DNA from: Motacilla alba alba
Taxonomy: Eukaryota; Chordata; Aves; Passeriformes; Motacillidae
Length of the DNA stretch: 64,000 nucleotides
Reading direction: 5' to 3'
NCBI RefSeq assembly: GCF_015832195.1
Contig: NC_052017.1
Coordinates: 53,970,152-54,034,151 of the forward strand
Part shown: positions 25,631 to 40,400 of the stretch, piece by piece
Position numbering within the stretch: position 1 is the stretch's first letter
Layout of the letters: each line of letters starts with the position of its first letter
Made by a program: the position numbers and the translations under genes
Notes under the pieces: model-generated
Told to the model about the DNA's origin: nothing
Seen by the model: only the letters and a program-made list of their open reading frames with translations
Databases searched by the model: none

Positions 25631-28600
25631 GTGAATGCAGAGCCCAGAGTGGTACCCAGTGTTGCCTGCAGCAGCAACATAACCTTTTAGTGAAACTGTC
25701 AGTGTTTTCTCTCTCTGTGGAAAGCCTGGTGGATGTAGGAAGGTGGTTTTAAGAAAAAAAAAAAAAAGAGCTTTTTGGTTGACAAAGCTTAACATCTGTT
25801 AAGGATAATTGGTTTTTAGAAAGCTACTGCTTCCAGCAGTACAAGTCTGTCTATTTATGATTTCTGAACACTCAAGCTGGATTCTTCCCCGTCTTTTTCA
25901 AGGGGTTGAGAAATTCCTGCTCTGGTCTGTGATTTTTAATAGATTTCATATACTTTCACATGCTGCTTTCATAGCTGGTAAGGAAAAATATTCCTTGTCC
26001 ATATTCACATGGAGTATTATTACAGTATAACTGTGGTAAAACTGTCTATTTTTTTCTTACCCAAATATGACTCTGAAATGTTTATATTTAGACCAGCTTT
26101 GTAATCCATGTACAGCATGTACAGTGATTTTTCCCAGCAGTCTGCCACTGTGACACTGAGAGAGATCCTCAGGCATTCACAGATCAGTCATCTTTGTTAT
26201 TCAGAAACAATGTATCTATATGTTAAAATAACAAAACCAGTAGGTTTTTAAAGTCATCCTAAAACATCATGAGTTTCCTAGTGCTCCTAACGGTCTTCAG
26301 CACCTGTGGGGTACTTCTGTACGTCTAGAAAAACTCATTTATATTTATATAAATGAATAAAATGTTATGACTGTGGTGCTTTTCTAATATTTTAGTAGCT
26401 GCCAGAAGTTAAATTTATATTTATAAATGCCTACAGTTCTACTTGCCTTTTAAAGTCATTATAGTTTGTTATATGAAAAGCATCTTTTATGAAAGCATTT
26501 AATAAAAATCACTTAAAACATGTCTTTTTTCAGAAATTACTTGCTGCAGGAGCTGTTTGACAGAGCTGAAAGTTTCAGAGCCAAAGGAAAAAAAATAAAA
26601 TCAGTCTTTACACTTGGAGAGTGTAAGCTTACAGTGTAAGCTTTACAGTAAGCTTTGATGAAGTTGTTTTTGAACCAGTATCTTTAATTTTTAACTTTTT
26701 GCTACATGAAATATGACAGTTTAAGTAGGTATGATAGATAATACTAAGTAATAGTTGCCATATGTATCAGTTTATTTTGGGGAGTGGTAAAGAAACTATT
26801 CCTGCTTCTCTTTCTCACACATTCAGATCCACAAATTTAATTACTTGAGTGAAATAAATGAGATATGGACCTTTTTATATATTTGTTATATTTGCTTTTT
26901 TAGTTCTTTTTGTTATTCAGTAGTTGTTTAGGCAAGTGTTGATGCACAACATCTACTTTAAAGCTGTCCCTTTGGTATATTGCACAATTAATTAAAGGCT
27001 GGCACATCGGCTTAATCAATTCCTGTACCTCAGTTTTCTCCTCCAGAAATTAAGGTGGTATAATCCAATCCTGAAGTGATTTTTAAAGGTGCTTGGACAA
27101 CAGTTATTTATTCTGGTGATCATGGTGGATAGGAGTATTTACACTGACTGTATATTTGAGTACCAAATGAATGAGACACTGAGGAACGTGTAACTTTTTC
27201 ATTAGACATGTGCAGTGGTTTTTTTCATAGGATTTAGTCCTGAATATCAGACTGCAGTAGTTTAATATTTTTTTCAGGTCAGGCAGCATTTTCTGATCCA
27301 TTTTCACCTGTAAGCTGATTTTCAGTGTTTAACACATTTTTTCTACCACTGATTTTAAAATGTATCAAGCACTTTTAGGCATATTATTATAAGAGAAGCT
27401 GCAAAGAGTTTAGACAAAAGCCAAGAAAAGAGTTGAACATAAATAAACTTGGCCACAATGGAAGGTTGAAGTCAGAGCATTTGGCTAGTATAGAAAAGCA
27501 TTGACTGAAGGCAGAAATGACAACACTCTTTAAAAAAGAATGGTGATAATTTTTTCCAATTTTTTGCCACTGGATGTAGGACATGAGAACAAGAGAAAGA
27601 CTGAAATTTTTTGCCACAACCCCATGCTGTTCCATGACACTTAATGTGCAAGTGATTATTCACTTAGCATTCTCTTCCTTGCAGCTGAATTCACTATGTA
27701 ACATATTCCCAGTGGCTTTCATAGTCCCTAGCATGTGCCAATTTCCTTCCATCTTATGTGTGATGAGAGATTTCTATTGAGCTGTTCATTGACACATAGC
27801 TTCAGTGTCAGTGGACAGAGTTTGCTTCTGAAGAGCGTAACAGGACTTGCAGCACCAGACTTGCTGATAAGGGTTGCTATGGCTTGTCTTTGCTGCTGCT
27901 GTCTCTCCAGCATACCTTGGTGACTACACTAACAGGTTATAAGGCCACAGCATCCCACTGTTATTTTATTTTCTCTCAATTATGGAAGTTATGTTTTCAA
28001 AATCTCCTTACATCTAACTGAATTTGTGATATTTTTTCTTACCTGTCCTAACCCTCTTTCTGTATTGAAAATGTTTTTTGTCCAGAACCTGAATTTTTCC
28101 CCTTGTTAATCTTGCTCTCACTGTGGTATATTCCTCTGACTTGCTGTTTATCTTAAAAAGGACGATTAAAAGGCATCAGAATGTTGCTCCAGATGAACAG
28201 TATCCTCAGAAGAACATTGCTTCTGCAGTAAAACAGTGTTCCTCCTACCATTTATTTTCCATCATTAGCAGATAGGCTCCTTTTCTGGACCTCTTTTTGC
28301 CTGGAAAGTGTGACTGTTAGAGAGCTCTTAAATGTGTTGTTTTCACAGCAGCACTTTGAGTAGAAGGGGAATGATGTTGCCTCAGGAAAGACTTCTCTAA
28401 AAAGGGGACCCTATGTGTACTGTGCATTCTGCTGATCTGAACATCTACTTCCACATTCAGCAGCTCTGAAGGCTAATTCTGGAGTTTCATTCCCCAAGCT
28501 CCATGGGAGAGGATGAAGTCCTACTTGTCTACAGTGTCTCAAATGTCTAAGTTGGAGCACTGGCACCTCCCCTGCTGGTAGTCCTTGATGATCTCAGCGT

Positions 28601-31600
28601 CACTTCAGTGCTTTTTTCCTTTTTGACAACTAAAAGTCCATGACCTGGGTCAGCATGGAGAAATGATATACATAAACTCCTGAGAACAGGCAAGCTTATC
28701 CTTAATAGAACTTAACAAGAAAAGTAGAAATATACTATGTTAGCTGAGCAGCCTTAGAATACTTTAACATTACAATGTTTGACCTTCAGTTATGCAAAAA
28801 TGCTGAATAATTCTGAAAAGCAATGAGAAGGAAATATGATAACTTTCTTCAGAAATACCTGGCTAACACATAATGCCAGGTTAATTATTTCTTTATGGAG
28901 ATGATCTTGGGAAATTTGTGATTGTTAGGAGACTATGGCTTCACAAATTTTTCCAATAAGTCTGAAATAAATCTTTTTTGGATCAGTGTATTTCTGACAA
29001 AGCTTTTTTAAAAAAGGGAGACAGACCTGGCTGGCTTCAAAGGTTTCCCAAGTTGTTAGATTTTCTGAACCAAGTATATATGTTCTATCTAAATTTTCAT
29101 ACTTTTGGGAGTTCAATTTTTTGAAAAAGACCTATTTATCATTCCATCTAGAGAAGAATGAATTTATCTGGAAGTGTTCCATCAGTGTCACTGCCTTCCT
29201 TCAGAATGAGGAAAGAGGAGGGAGTTTTCGAGCATCCCAGTGGTAAAAAGTACCTCATCAGAAAATTTTGCCCTGTCAGGCACATCAGTGATATTTAATG
29301 TGCAATATTTTCATGATCTGTCAAGAAACAGTAAATTCCTCCACATATGAGCATCAATCTGGAAAATGTTTCACAAAGCACTAGACAAAGTTATCTTCAT
29401 TTACTGCATTGCTATGTGTGGCATAAGATGAGATTGTCTTAACAAGTGAAATATGTTGTTGGCAAGCTACCAAACCATGCTGGAAACACTTGGTTTTGTT
29501 TCCCCAGTGCTCCATTATATCAGTTCTGTTATGAAGGTTGACCTGAGTCTGCAGAGAGAAATCCCATCCTTGATGGAGATGAAGGAACCTCTGGGTGGGC
29601 AGCATCTTCACTTCAGTGCATGCTGGATCAAATGTGGATGTCTCTTTCTAGCCTCAGCCAATTCCTTTCCAAGAAGTATCTGTGGAAATGTCACAGATCA
29701 GACTGGAGGAGCAGTCAAGATCAGGCATCTGAATTGCTACTTTGAGCATATGGACTAATTCAGAAGCCAAACTGATAAGACAAAAAAACCACTAGTAGCC
29801 TGTCTTGTAGAAATAGTGATGTAAGTGGAAGGAAAATAAATTAACCTGTTAGCTCTTTGACACTTTGAGATGAGAAATAAGTGAGCTCTGTTAATTTACC
29901 CATGTCATGAATGGCTGTAATCTTGTCTCTGGTTGGCATCATTTCTGCATAGTTACTGATGTAATGTAATTTTCTGTTTAATTATAGTCTTATAGGCAAT
30001 CATTAGAAAAATGTATTAAATCAAAATATATCTTTTATAATTTTTTTCCCCAGCTACTCTGAAAATTTCTTTAAAAATTTTATCTGGTTCATCATCTACA
30101 TTGAAGAAATTGTTGTCATTCATAAATTACCTCTGTCTGCCTTCTGTGATGAGAAGCAATCGAGACATACCTAGAATGCTATCAGTAAGACTTACCAACT
30201 TCATATCATTCTACTGAAAGGACATGTTTTGCCAGGCATGGTTTTTACCTACTTATTACCAAAATCTATCTATTTTATTAAAAATTGGTTCTGTTTCATT
30301 TTAACCAAGACCAATGGGAAATATTTTCTCTAATCTTGGAACTGAGAAAAGGGGAAATAGCCTGAAAAGCATCACTATTGAAAATGAAAGCTTAGTTCCC
30401 TTAAATTCTGTTATCCTCTGAAATGGTATCATCAGAGCTGAATAAACGAGACTCTGCTATATATATCCTGTGGAACTAAACAGTGGGAGGATCTATGTGC
30501 ACTTAAAGGTCTGTTTTACTCAATTATTGAATGAGCTCTTTTTATTTGGCCATGTGACTGAAAAGCTTTTTGCTGGATTTTTTTTTTAACTGCCAACAGC
30601 CAAGAACATATTGCTGTGATAAATCCAGAGAGACAGTCTGTAAAGGACAAAGTTGTCTTTTTCTAGATAGAATTTGAATGTTTGATTAAGAAATGTAACT
30701 GTGGTAGCTACAGATAAATTAGAAAATTATATATATATCTTCTTTGGTCAGCTTGCTCAAGGATGAGCCTTAGTGGCCTTTCTGTACTGGAGAATGAATT
30801 GTTTATTGCATTGTGGCTGCTTCCAGCTTAAAAAGTATTTTTGTGCTAAGTGTTTTTGTAGTTGATTTTTATGTTCCTCTGACAAGATCTCAGAAGCATA
30901 TTTTTAAGAAGTTCTATATAGGCAAATACTTAATTTTTAAATAACAATCCAAATCTAATTTGAAAAGTTTAAAATTGAAGTTTTGTCAATGGCAATTGTT
31001 TTGTATTTGATTCTGTGTTTTTTATTCCTTGGAAATATGGTGGAAGAAAGTTTATCAAGTGGCTGATTAAGTCTTTTTTTTCCTCATTCCTAAGGACTAG
31101 GAGTATCAAGTAAATATACAGCAAAAGAACTAGTTGGTCACCAGGTAAATATAGCCATCAGAAGTTAAATTATAATTAATGTTTTTTGGTAGGATCTTCA
31201 GACAAGTTGAGAGGATGGTCCCCTTGTCTTCAGTGCTATAAGGGGCAGAAGTTCAGATAGTATCTTGCTTTGAAAAGCTTGCAGCTCAACTTAGTAGATC
31301 AGGTAAATTAAATTGTCACGTGAACAAACTGAAACGATATCAAAGGCAGTAAATAAAGTATTTCTTTTATTGTTGATGTTTTGCGGAGTAAGCAGTTTTA
31401 AGGAAAGTGTCTGCTCAACAGTAAGGGTAGAGGACAAACCAAAGGGTAGTAAGAAAGTGGCGGAACTGGTAAGAGGGAGTGAAATAAGAATTAATGAGGA
31501 GGGTGTGAGTGCACAGCTAGTACACCAAAGGCTGAGACACGCTGATCACTTTTAGATAGCTATCCAGTTACTTTTCAGCTACATTAGTAAGTATAGGCAG

Positions 31601-31618
31601 AAACAACAGATGTCAGTT

Positions 31619-31725
31619 TTGGTTGGGGGTTTTTTTTGTGGTTTTTGTGGTTTTTTTGTTTGTTTTTTTTGTGGTTTTGTGTTTTGTTTGTTTGTTTGTT
31701 TTTGTTTGGTTTTGTTTGTTTTTTT
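31619..31725 (+). repeat. T/G-rich (GTTT)n tract
   Basis: About 105 bp of TTTG and TTTTTGTGG units with no C until the tract ends. It produces a spurious Phe/Cys-rich open frame. Confidence 0.93.
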
Positions 31726-33246
31726 AATTCAGCAGAGTAATGTTTTGCTTTATTTGGGATGCAGTAAAGGACACAGAAATTCAGCCAGGGATATCACTGC
31801 TAATTATTCAGACAGTTAAATTTTGACCTTATTCAATCATAAGAAGTAATCAATCTTTTCAGGAAGTATGAGAGCAACTCATATGAAGCAGAGAAGGGCA
31901 AAGAGATTGTCTTTGCAGTTCTTTGAGATTCCTTTTTGTCTCATTCTTTCTCTTCTGTATAGCTCTAGTACAGATATTCTGAACACAGCAGATTTCTGTA
32001 CTGCTATTCACAGGAGGATGGTCCAGAGGTTAAAATGCTAGTCTAGAATAATCAGATTTTGCCATATGATTCTAATTCTCTGAACATGGTGTAGTAGTTA
32101 CTTGCCTTTTCTGTTCTTTTTTTTGCCCAATGGTAAAGTGACCAAAAAAATGCACTATTATTGTATTAATCAATTTTGTGAGGAAACAGAACACTCAAAA
32201 GTTTGAGGAGCGTAGGTGTTGCTATGCTATTAATAGTTCCCTTCAGCAGCCCACACATAGGCTGCTTGAGTTATATCCTGCCTTGCCTCAAGCTGCCATC
32301 CCATGTCATGTTTGCCAGCTGCACAGAGGTGTTTGAGATATCCTGTGTGATCTGAGATGATGGTTGGAAGGCAAATGAATCAAATCAGTGATTTCTCAGA
32401 GTTGATTCTTTGTTTTCAGCTTGGTCTCTGTTCTCTCATAATTGTTTCACTCCCACTTAATTTCTTCTTCGATTTCTTACTCTTTTTTTCTCTATATATC
32501 TGGAACTATGTTGTTAATTGTTTCTTTCCATTTTGTTTTCCTGTTAAAGCTACAATCTGTGAAAATCACCTGCCATGCACCATTCCAGCATCTCTACCTT
32601 GATGCTGTCCTCTGTTATATTGGCTAGCCTCACACACGGTCTAGGGAACAGCTTCTTTATTGTTTGAACCTGTACGGGTTTTCACATCCACTGGAGATGT
32701 TCAGAATTCAGACAGATAGTATCTGATTAACCACCTTACCATGTGGGACCCCATAGCATTAAGTCTTGTGAAGTTCTTAAGAGAAAAGCAGAAGTCCTTA
32801 GTAGTATACGGACATAGCTGTTAGTATTCCTTCCCTTCTCATAAGTAAAATGAGGCCTTCATAAACTTAAAAGCACATCCTTCAGTCTCCTTGTATTTCT
32901 ACTGCCCAGCTAAGTTTTACTGCTGGACCTCTTAGGGTCACACTTAATGCTGAACAGTAACCATCTGCTATTGTGTTAAATTTTGCAAAGGTGCATACTT
33001 CCAGTAAAAGATATTTGCTGGATGTTGCAAAGAAAATATTGTGGTACACTGCAGTATGCAGGTCAGTATCCTCTGTAAAGTTCTTTTTGGTTTTAGTCAA
33101 ATGACCAAGGACTAAGGTAGAAGTCTGTGGCTTCATTCCAAAACCAATCATAATCTTGTTTATTTTGTGGATCTCTTTAGAGAACTTTTACATTATCTGG
33201 ACAATGATGAACAATTAGATTCTGTGCTTTGCAGAAAAATTATCAT

Positions 33247-33292
33247 CTATGATCATTTACTATGATCATCATTTACCATGTTACTATGATCA
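33247..33292. repeat. Imperfect ACTATGATCAT repeats
   Basis: CTATGATCAT, ACTATGATCATC and ACTATGATCATC recur within about 45 bp, separated by ATTTACC-like spacers. This is a local slippage repeat. Confidence 0.8.
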
Positions 33293-35718
33293 TCTCTCAT
33301 TGCATAATGTTCACATTTGTCATTTAGGCTGCATTTGCCTCTTAAATTTTGATTATGAGAATGTAGCTTATCATAGTGGTTTATGCTTGTCTGGATATTA
33401 TTCAGTACTCTTTTCATTTTTTAAGCAAACTGTTCCAATGCATCATGGTATTTTACAATACTCAAAGCACCAGCAAGCAAAAGCTTACAAAAATTAACAA
33501 AAGAAAAGCATTTGTAAGAGAAGTACATTTTTTTGCTTCTTTAAGCAGTGAATACCTTATCAGAACTTCACAAACAGCAGAACAGTCCTTCAATAAGAAA
33601 AATCCACTGGGTCTATAAAATGTGAAGAGACAACATCAATTCACTGAAATTCAGTTTTACTGAGAGAGGAAGTTGGGAGAAGGTTCTGAAGTAGCATCAC
33701 TGTACAGTTGTCATGTATCTTCCCTAGTCATCTTCTTTTGAGGGGGTTTGGAAAGAGGTTCGTTGGAGGTTAGAACCATATTACATGGACAGTTAGTCTG
33801 ACCAGTAAAGTTGTCTTTATGCTCTTCCATACTGGACCGTGCATGGTACCTAGTAGCTTCTCTCTTCCATTACTTGGGCCATATTTCACGCATTCATGCA
33901 GCTCAAGATACGACTTCTCTTTGACTTTGTACAGCAGAAATTGCCTATGTTATACATAAAGATAGCAATTGTGGAGCTGCATTATGTCACTAAATGATAC
34001 ATTCCCAAATGCAGTTTACTATGATGGCCCTTCTTCTAGGATATGATCCGCTATGTCAGACTTGAGCAATAAAACTCAACTGTAAATGGTGGACAAATGA
34101 GCATCATTGTGCCCAGTGTAAGAGAAGATCTAGGAGGAGTCTGGGGAACCATTGTCAGTACAGTAATAATACAGGACAGTGAAGATTTTCTGTAATTTGA
34201 TGAATATTCAGTTGTTCTGTGTGTCATTAGTAGTGCCAGTGTGTACAGAACACAGAACTGGAAACCACAGATGGCCTAAAGCTGATCTGGAAACCTGAGC
34301 TAAGTTCAGTCATTTTGTAAAATTAGCAACAGAAACCAGCACCTCACAAAGTAATTGATTATAAGTGAAGAACTTTATTGTAGTGTCTTTCTTCATTTTA
34401 TTTGATAAAAATTTCATAGGAAAATGCTCAGTGTTCTGTATTAATCAGGTTTTCAGGCTTTTGAGAGTCTGTCAATGGCAAAGGGATTTTTTCCCACAAC
34501 TTTGCAGCAGATATTAATCAGAACAAAGGGTTCAGCAAACATTTCACTGTCAGCTGTTGTTTTTGCAGGAATGCAATGGTGAAACAGCAGCAGGAGTACA
34601 AGGGCAAGGCTGTGTTTTTGGAAAGCGTGTGACTGTATAGTATGGAGAGTATGAAATTCAGTCAACCTCTTAGAGAAGAAAAGCCATTGAGCTTGTTGCA
34701 TTAAAGCTATGCTGAGATCAAAATATTCATAGCAGAACTGAAACTGCACAATACATTATGCTATTTCAGGCACAGGAATCTTAACTCTGTTATAAAATGG
34801 TAATTTCTACTTACTGGGTGGGTTCAGCACCAGAGAAAAAATTAATAGGTTTTTAAAAATCTTAATATTTTTCTAATAATGAAAATCCATCCAATTTTTA
34901 ATCCTACAATGTAACAATATTGAGAAATATATTAATGCCCATCTTCTTTTATTGACCATATTTTGAGATTTCAGTGCTGAAGTGAAATGAAGGCAGAAGA
35001 TTGTAGACTTCGACATCATGACAGAAAAAGACTGGTTTTGTTATTAAAGGCCACCCAACTAGATCTTGAGTAGTTAGATATGAATGTTACTGCTTTGGAG
35101 AGGAGGCTTTCTCCTCTGGACTATTAGCTGGACTAAACAAATAGGTCCATAAGCTTAATACTTAGTTATCTGTAATCTACTGCACTGTCTCTTCCTGCCC
35201 CTCTTTGCAGCAGAACAACTAAGCAGCATGTTTGTAATGATTCTCCTTGTTTTCACTTCAGCATCACAGGTGCTAAATGTGAGGAGGTTGGAATCTTGTG
35301 TGGCTTCAATGACTCTTGAGTATTCTGTTTCTTGTGTTTAACACCTTGCTGTCATGCTTGAGTGAGAGTCAGTATATAAGTTTTGAAATTATTTCTACAC
35401 TGGGGTTAATACTTCTATGTTCTCTTCCTTGATAGCTTTTATTTCTGGAACAAACAGGGTTTCCTAAACTTTGTTCCTACATTTGTCAAATATCAGCTGG
35501 GTGTCACGGACCATGCTTAACATTTCTACTTTGAAACTGTTTTATAGTTTTGTCATATTGGACACTTTGTCCAATTGTCTTTTTAAACATGGAGATGTTT
35601 GTGGTGCTTGTATAGGGTTTTTTGGTGGGAGAAGATGGCTGGCTTGTGGCAAGACAATTGGTGGGGTGGAGTTTTTTGTCTGTCTGGAATTGCTGTCAGG
35701 CTCTGGTAAGCTTGGGTC

Positions 35719-36195
35719 TGTGAGAAACAAGGCTCATTCTTTAAAATTTTTGAAAGTTTAATAAGGGATAAAAAGGACAGTATCCAGCACTGGGGTGCTC
35801 ACCAAGCTGCCAGAAGCATGCCGTTAACTGTAACAACTCTTCTTATGTACTTTTTTATTGCATTGGTCAAATGCATATTAATGAAGATTATACATATTCA
35901 AAAATTCCTTTGAGTTTACATGTATCTTAGTTTGACCCCTGACCTCATCTTCTTAGAGTACATGCCACAATGTAGATGTGATTTTGAGAGTCTTGTATTT
36001 TATTTCCTCAGAAGGCCCCTTGGTCTGTGGTTTGACAGGTATTGATAGCCAAAGGGTCAGTGGTAGATTCCTTTTTGCTCTTTGGGTGTTATTTGCCTAG
36101 TTTTTACAATGTTATCTTATCATACAGACATTCTAACTACCTTTACAAGTACTTTCAATCAACATTAGCTATTTCGCTATTGTCAATTAGTTACA
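35719..36195 (-). mobile_element. LTR related to the one at 20325, minus strand
   Basis: It starts TGTGAGAAACAAGGCTCATT, against TGTGAGAAACAACACTCACT at 20325. It shares further blocks in order (TCCAGCACTGGGGTGCTCACC against TACAGCACTGAAAGTCTCACC). The proposed right end ATTGTCAATTAGTTACA resembles CATTGTTCATCTATAACA of the other copy, giving about 477 bp. The flanks GGGTC and AAAAA do not match, so the right end or the target duplication has decayed. It is an older copy than the one at 20325. Confidence 0.6.
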
Positions 36196-37239
36196 AAAAA
36201 AAGGGCATTCATTATTATTTCACAAATACAATTGCTTCTGAAAAAGTTAATGTTATAATACACAGTACATATCCTCTATTTTAGTATTTTGCAATAGCTT
36301 ATACTATATTATATATTAATCACACTAAGATACACAATCTGCACAGGGATTCGGGTATTAACCATAAAAGGCTGACAAATTATACTATATCAAAAGCATT
36401 TGAAAAGAGATTACAAACTGTGCTATATCAAAATATTTTACAAAAGCTAATAATAGCAAAAGATAATAACTATATAGTTATTTATAACAGGGCCATGTAT
36501 TTTTGCTTTTTGAGTTGACATATACTACTTCATAGTTGGTTAAGTTAAAATACAGTCATGCTTACTTCAAACTTTACCCATGGTGTTTCTGTTTTTTTTA
36601 AATGCTAGATAAGCATTGTTGTGTATCCTAAGAAGCTTCTTTCAAAGCTTCTATTTTATATTAGCCAAATACTTTAAATGTTATGAGCATTTGCTGATAT
36701 CCTTATGATGTTTTGCACTAGGGTAACTCTAAAATTATTTCTCCTGCATGGTTGGCTTGCATTTTAACCAATTTCTGCTCAGAAGTACCATCTTGAAACT
36801 CCTCTGGAAAATTGCACATATTAGTCATGCAGCCCTAGTATTTCTTTTGCAGATTGTAGAAGAGTATGGTGTTAGGATAAAAAAAAAATGTTGTGGAATG
36901 GTGTTGTAAAACTGTTGTGGAACAGTGTTATAGATGCATGAGTGTGCATTTCTTGAGGTCCAGAGCACTTTACTGTTCTCAAAAAAAAATTTGCACAGTG
37001 AGTCTATGACAATGGCTTTGAACTCTCCTAAGTGTTTGTCTTGCTTTTCTGGGGTTATTCTGTTATACCCTAAATTGTTCTATTTTTGGCAAATTAGTTT
37101 AGCTTAATTTTTTCAGTATTTTAATGGTCCTGTGAATTTCTGATGAAGTCTTCTCGGGTAGCTCTGTGTGAGCAGTCAAATCTTCCTGCCCTAAGTGGTT
37201 TTAAACATGTTGGTTGTTCTTTAAGAATACTGATGTGTG

Positions 37240-37336
37240 CCTGGGGGTGATGTATCTTGGGATGTCTGATGAGGTCAGCTCCTGTCCGCCTGGGGGTGAT
37301 GTATCTTGGGATGTCTGATGAGGTCAGCTCCTGTCC
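37240..37336. repeat. Two tandem copies of a 49-bp unit
   Basis: A 49-bp unit beginning CCTGGGGGTGATGTATCTTG and ending AGGTCAGCTCCTGTCC repeats from 37240 and 37289 with no visible mismatch. This indicates a recent tandem duplication within a GC-richer patch. Confidence 0.97.
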
Positions 37337-37439
37337 ACCCTGCTGCTGCCCTGCAGGAAGCTGAACTGCCCTTGAGGCAGCTCCTGGGTGGCCATTGCTT
37401 ACATCAAAGAATAAGTTTCAGCATTGGGTTTTTTCCTTC

Positions 37440-37459
37440 TTTTTTTTTTTTTTTTTTTT
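37440..37459 (+). repeat. Poly(T) run
   Basis: Twenty consecutive thymines. No retroposed sequence ending in poly(A) is recognised on the complementary strand, so it is listed as a homopolymer only. Confidence 0.95.
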
Positions 37460-40400
37460 CTTTCCTTGAATTGCCATAGTCTTAAAAACTATTTTTAGGA
37501 GATGATGGCTAGGCCTCTCAGGGTGGTAGTCTCAGTAAGTAGTAAATCACTTTCATTCTTGCCTCAAGACAAGTGTTTTCAGTGTAATCAAGCTTTCTCA
37601 AGCTAATCTGTAGTTTATTTTACTATATTAGTTTCTTCAGTATGTTGCACGCACTTAACAACATTCACATTACAATTCTTCTAAAATTGCTCAGTTGAAT
37701 TCAAGATCCTCATAAAACTGAATGCATTATATGGTAAATAAAGGCACTTAAAAAACTAAAGGCATATTGTTATATTGTTTAATCTTACATCATCTGAAAG
37801 TTTTTTTGAAGATGCAGCATCCTCAAATGGAAGTACTCTTGATGACATTTATAAATTACATCAGACATGATTGATGTTCTTGCTCAAATTTTGCATCTTA
37901 GTGTGGAATCTGCCATATATTATGTCAGTACCACATTTCCTGGCAATTCCTCTCTACATATTTTTACTTGACCGTATCTAAATTTACCATTGTATTAAAC
38001 TTAGCTTTTACTTTATTCTCAATGCTAATTGGACTTAAGTATTTAGTTCATATATTCTTAGCAACATGCTGGATGAACACTGATACTCATTTTAGATACT
38101 TTTAAAAAATCTTTTTCTGTCATTTTAAGAGAAGGCTTAGTAGTAGCTGAGTTAGTTTAATTATATGAAATGAGGTAGCTTTTATCCTGTTTTATTTTAT
38201 TAGGGTGAACATATTCATCAACTATTTTATACAGAATTCAGAAGATTACAAAAAAACTTGAATATAGAAAATTTACTGAGATTCAGTTTGTGTCCATTTC
38301 TTTAATTTTAAAATTTATTTTATTGCAAATTATACACACCATTCATACATATTGATAGATCTTCTCAACCTCAAATTTTATTTCTCTGTATGGGAATACT
38401 AAGAAAAAAAATACTAGCCACTTGCCTTCAGTAAATTCTAGATTCACTCAAGCCTTTCAGGCCACCACATGTTCAAGATCTTTCATTCCTCTGTTGGTGG
38501 TTTGTTGGTTTTTTTTAGGAGGGGGAGGTTGTGTTTTGTTTGTTTGTGTGTTGGTTTGGTTTGGTTTGTTTTTGTGGGATTTTTTTTTTTCTAATAACCT
38601 GGATTCAAATCCATAATATGGATTACTTACCACTTGGGCCTAAAGTAAAATGTTAGCCACTTATCTGTCCAGATTTCCATTCTTTAGCATGTCGTAGAGC
38701 CCTCCAAGTCTTCTGTGAAACACAATCCATCTACCCTTCTCCTGTCCACATGGGCCACAAATAAATAGACAGAGTTATTCCTGTTACTAAAGTTAATTCT
38801 TGTCTAGAAAGGTGGTCAAATTGAGGCTTAAGGAGGAGGTTAAGCACCTGCTGTTCCTGAGCACAGCCTTTACCATTAAGAATCATCAGATGCTTTCCAA
38901 TTACCTGTGTGTTTCAAGTCTATTTTCTGTTGTTCTAAACCTAGTGCTACTTGCCGTATCCTAACCTTAGCCATAGATCAAACCCTGACTTTAACCCAGA
39001 TATTCCACAGAACAAGATGACCAATATGTTTAAAATTTATTTCAGCCTGTCCATGAGGTGGGGGTGGTGGAGTTAGAGTAACCCACATGTAAGACAGACA
39101 AGCCTTCATCCGGCTTTAGCCCTACCCCAAAAACACCCTATAGGTGCTGACCTAACTGAGCAAAAATAAACTATAAACTATAGGCTTCTATTGACAAGCA
39201 ACTTCCACTTTGAGGCAGAAGTGCACAAACAAGAGCTGAAAGGTTGGTCAGTTTCTACAACTGTCAACCTGGCCATTTTCTGTGTAGACTACCAATGGTA
39301 AACTTGTGAATAGGTTGGTTGTAAAAGGCTGAGCTAAACATTCATTAGTCCATGGAGTTATATGGTTGGGATCTAAAAGAACCTGTGAGGAATTGTTTAC
39401 TTTAGCCCCAGTCTGCTCCATTGTCTCTATATGGAATTGTGGGGATGGGATTAGAATTGCCTTTAGCAAAATAGTAAGTGAATCCCAGTTACCTGTGTAT
39501 ATGGCATGAGCTGCAGAACTTCCATGAGGGTAAGTTTCTTTAGTCTCTAGCTTGGAACTTTTAGATCCAGCCATATGACATATATATATATATAGTTCTG
39601 ATTTGGATTCGGAAAATTGAGAAACTATGTTATAAATTATCTGTATTGAGGTTAGGGTTGGTGTTTGTAGAGGCTAAATTTAACACTGCATCTTGGTTCA
39701 GCTAAATATCTGTATATAAATGGAAAGTTGGAGGGAGATAGGATAAAAAACCCCAAACCATAGGAGGTAGGTGCTGTGGGAGGTTGTTCCCTTCTGAGCC
39801 TTGCACTTTTGGGCCTGGGTGCACATTTGAAAATGTGGATGTGATTTTTTTCATATCAATGAGTTTATCATGACAAGTTTTGATGCTGTAGTTTGCTGTC
39901 TATGTTATGAATGCTCATACTACAGTTAACATGCTTCCTGCTTCAAATGTGGTTTGAATGCATTGCCATGGTCAGGAGGCTTACCTGGCCACCACCTCTT
40001 TGAATAAAACATATTGGATTTTCAGAAAGCTCCCTGGTGCGGATCAGAGCTGTGCCACACTTATGGACAGCCTGTTTGGCTCATTGGTGACAAGCAGCAA
40101 TGTGAAGGCCTGTGATGATTCAAAATGTTAAATGATTTCTCTTTATAATTCTCTGTGATACTTATTATTATTTTATGAAGAGGTTGGTGATGAGGTTTTT
40201 GGGACTAGTTAACTGTTTTAAAAGCAACTAAAAATGCCCACATATGCCAGAAAATGAACATAGCTGTTGGCAGCAAAAGGCTAGTCTATATCTTTTTTTC
40301 TTCTCTGATATCATTCTTTCAGTCTTTCTGCTAATTATGCCAAAACTTCCTTTCATATGCCATATCCACAGGTGGCGTTGCATCACCTTCATTATTATCT

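Noticed and set aside
31610..31819. Cys/Phe/Gly-rich open frame
   Set aside because: It is the (GTTT)n tract translated; no family resemblance.
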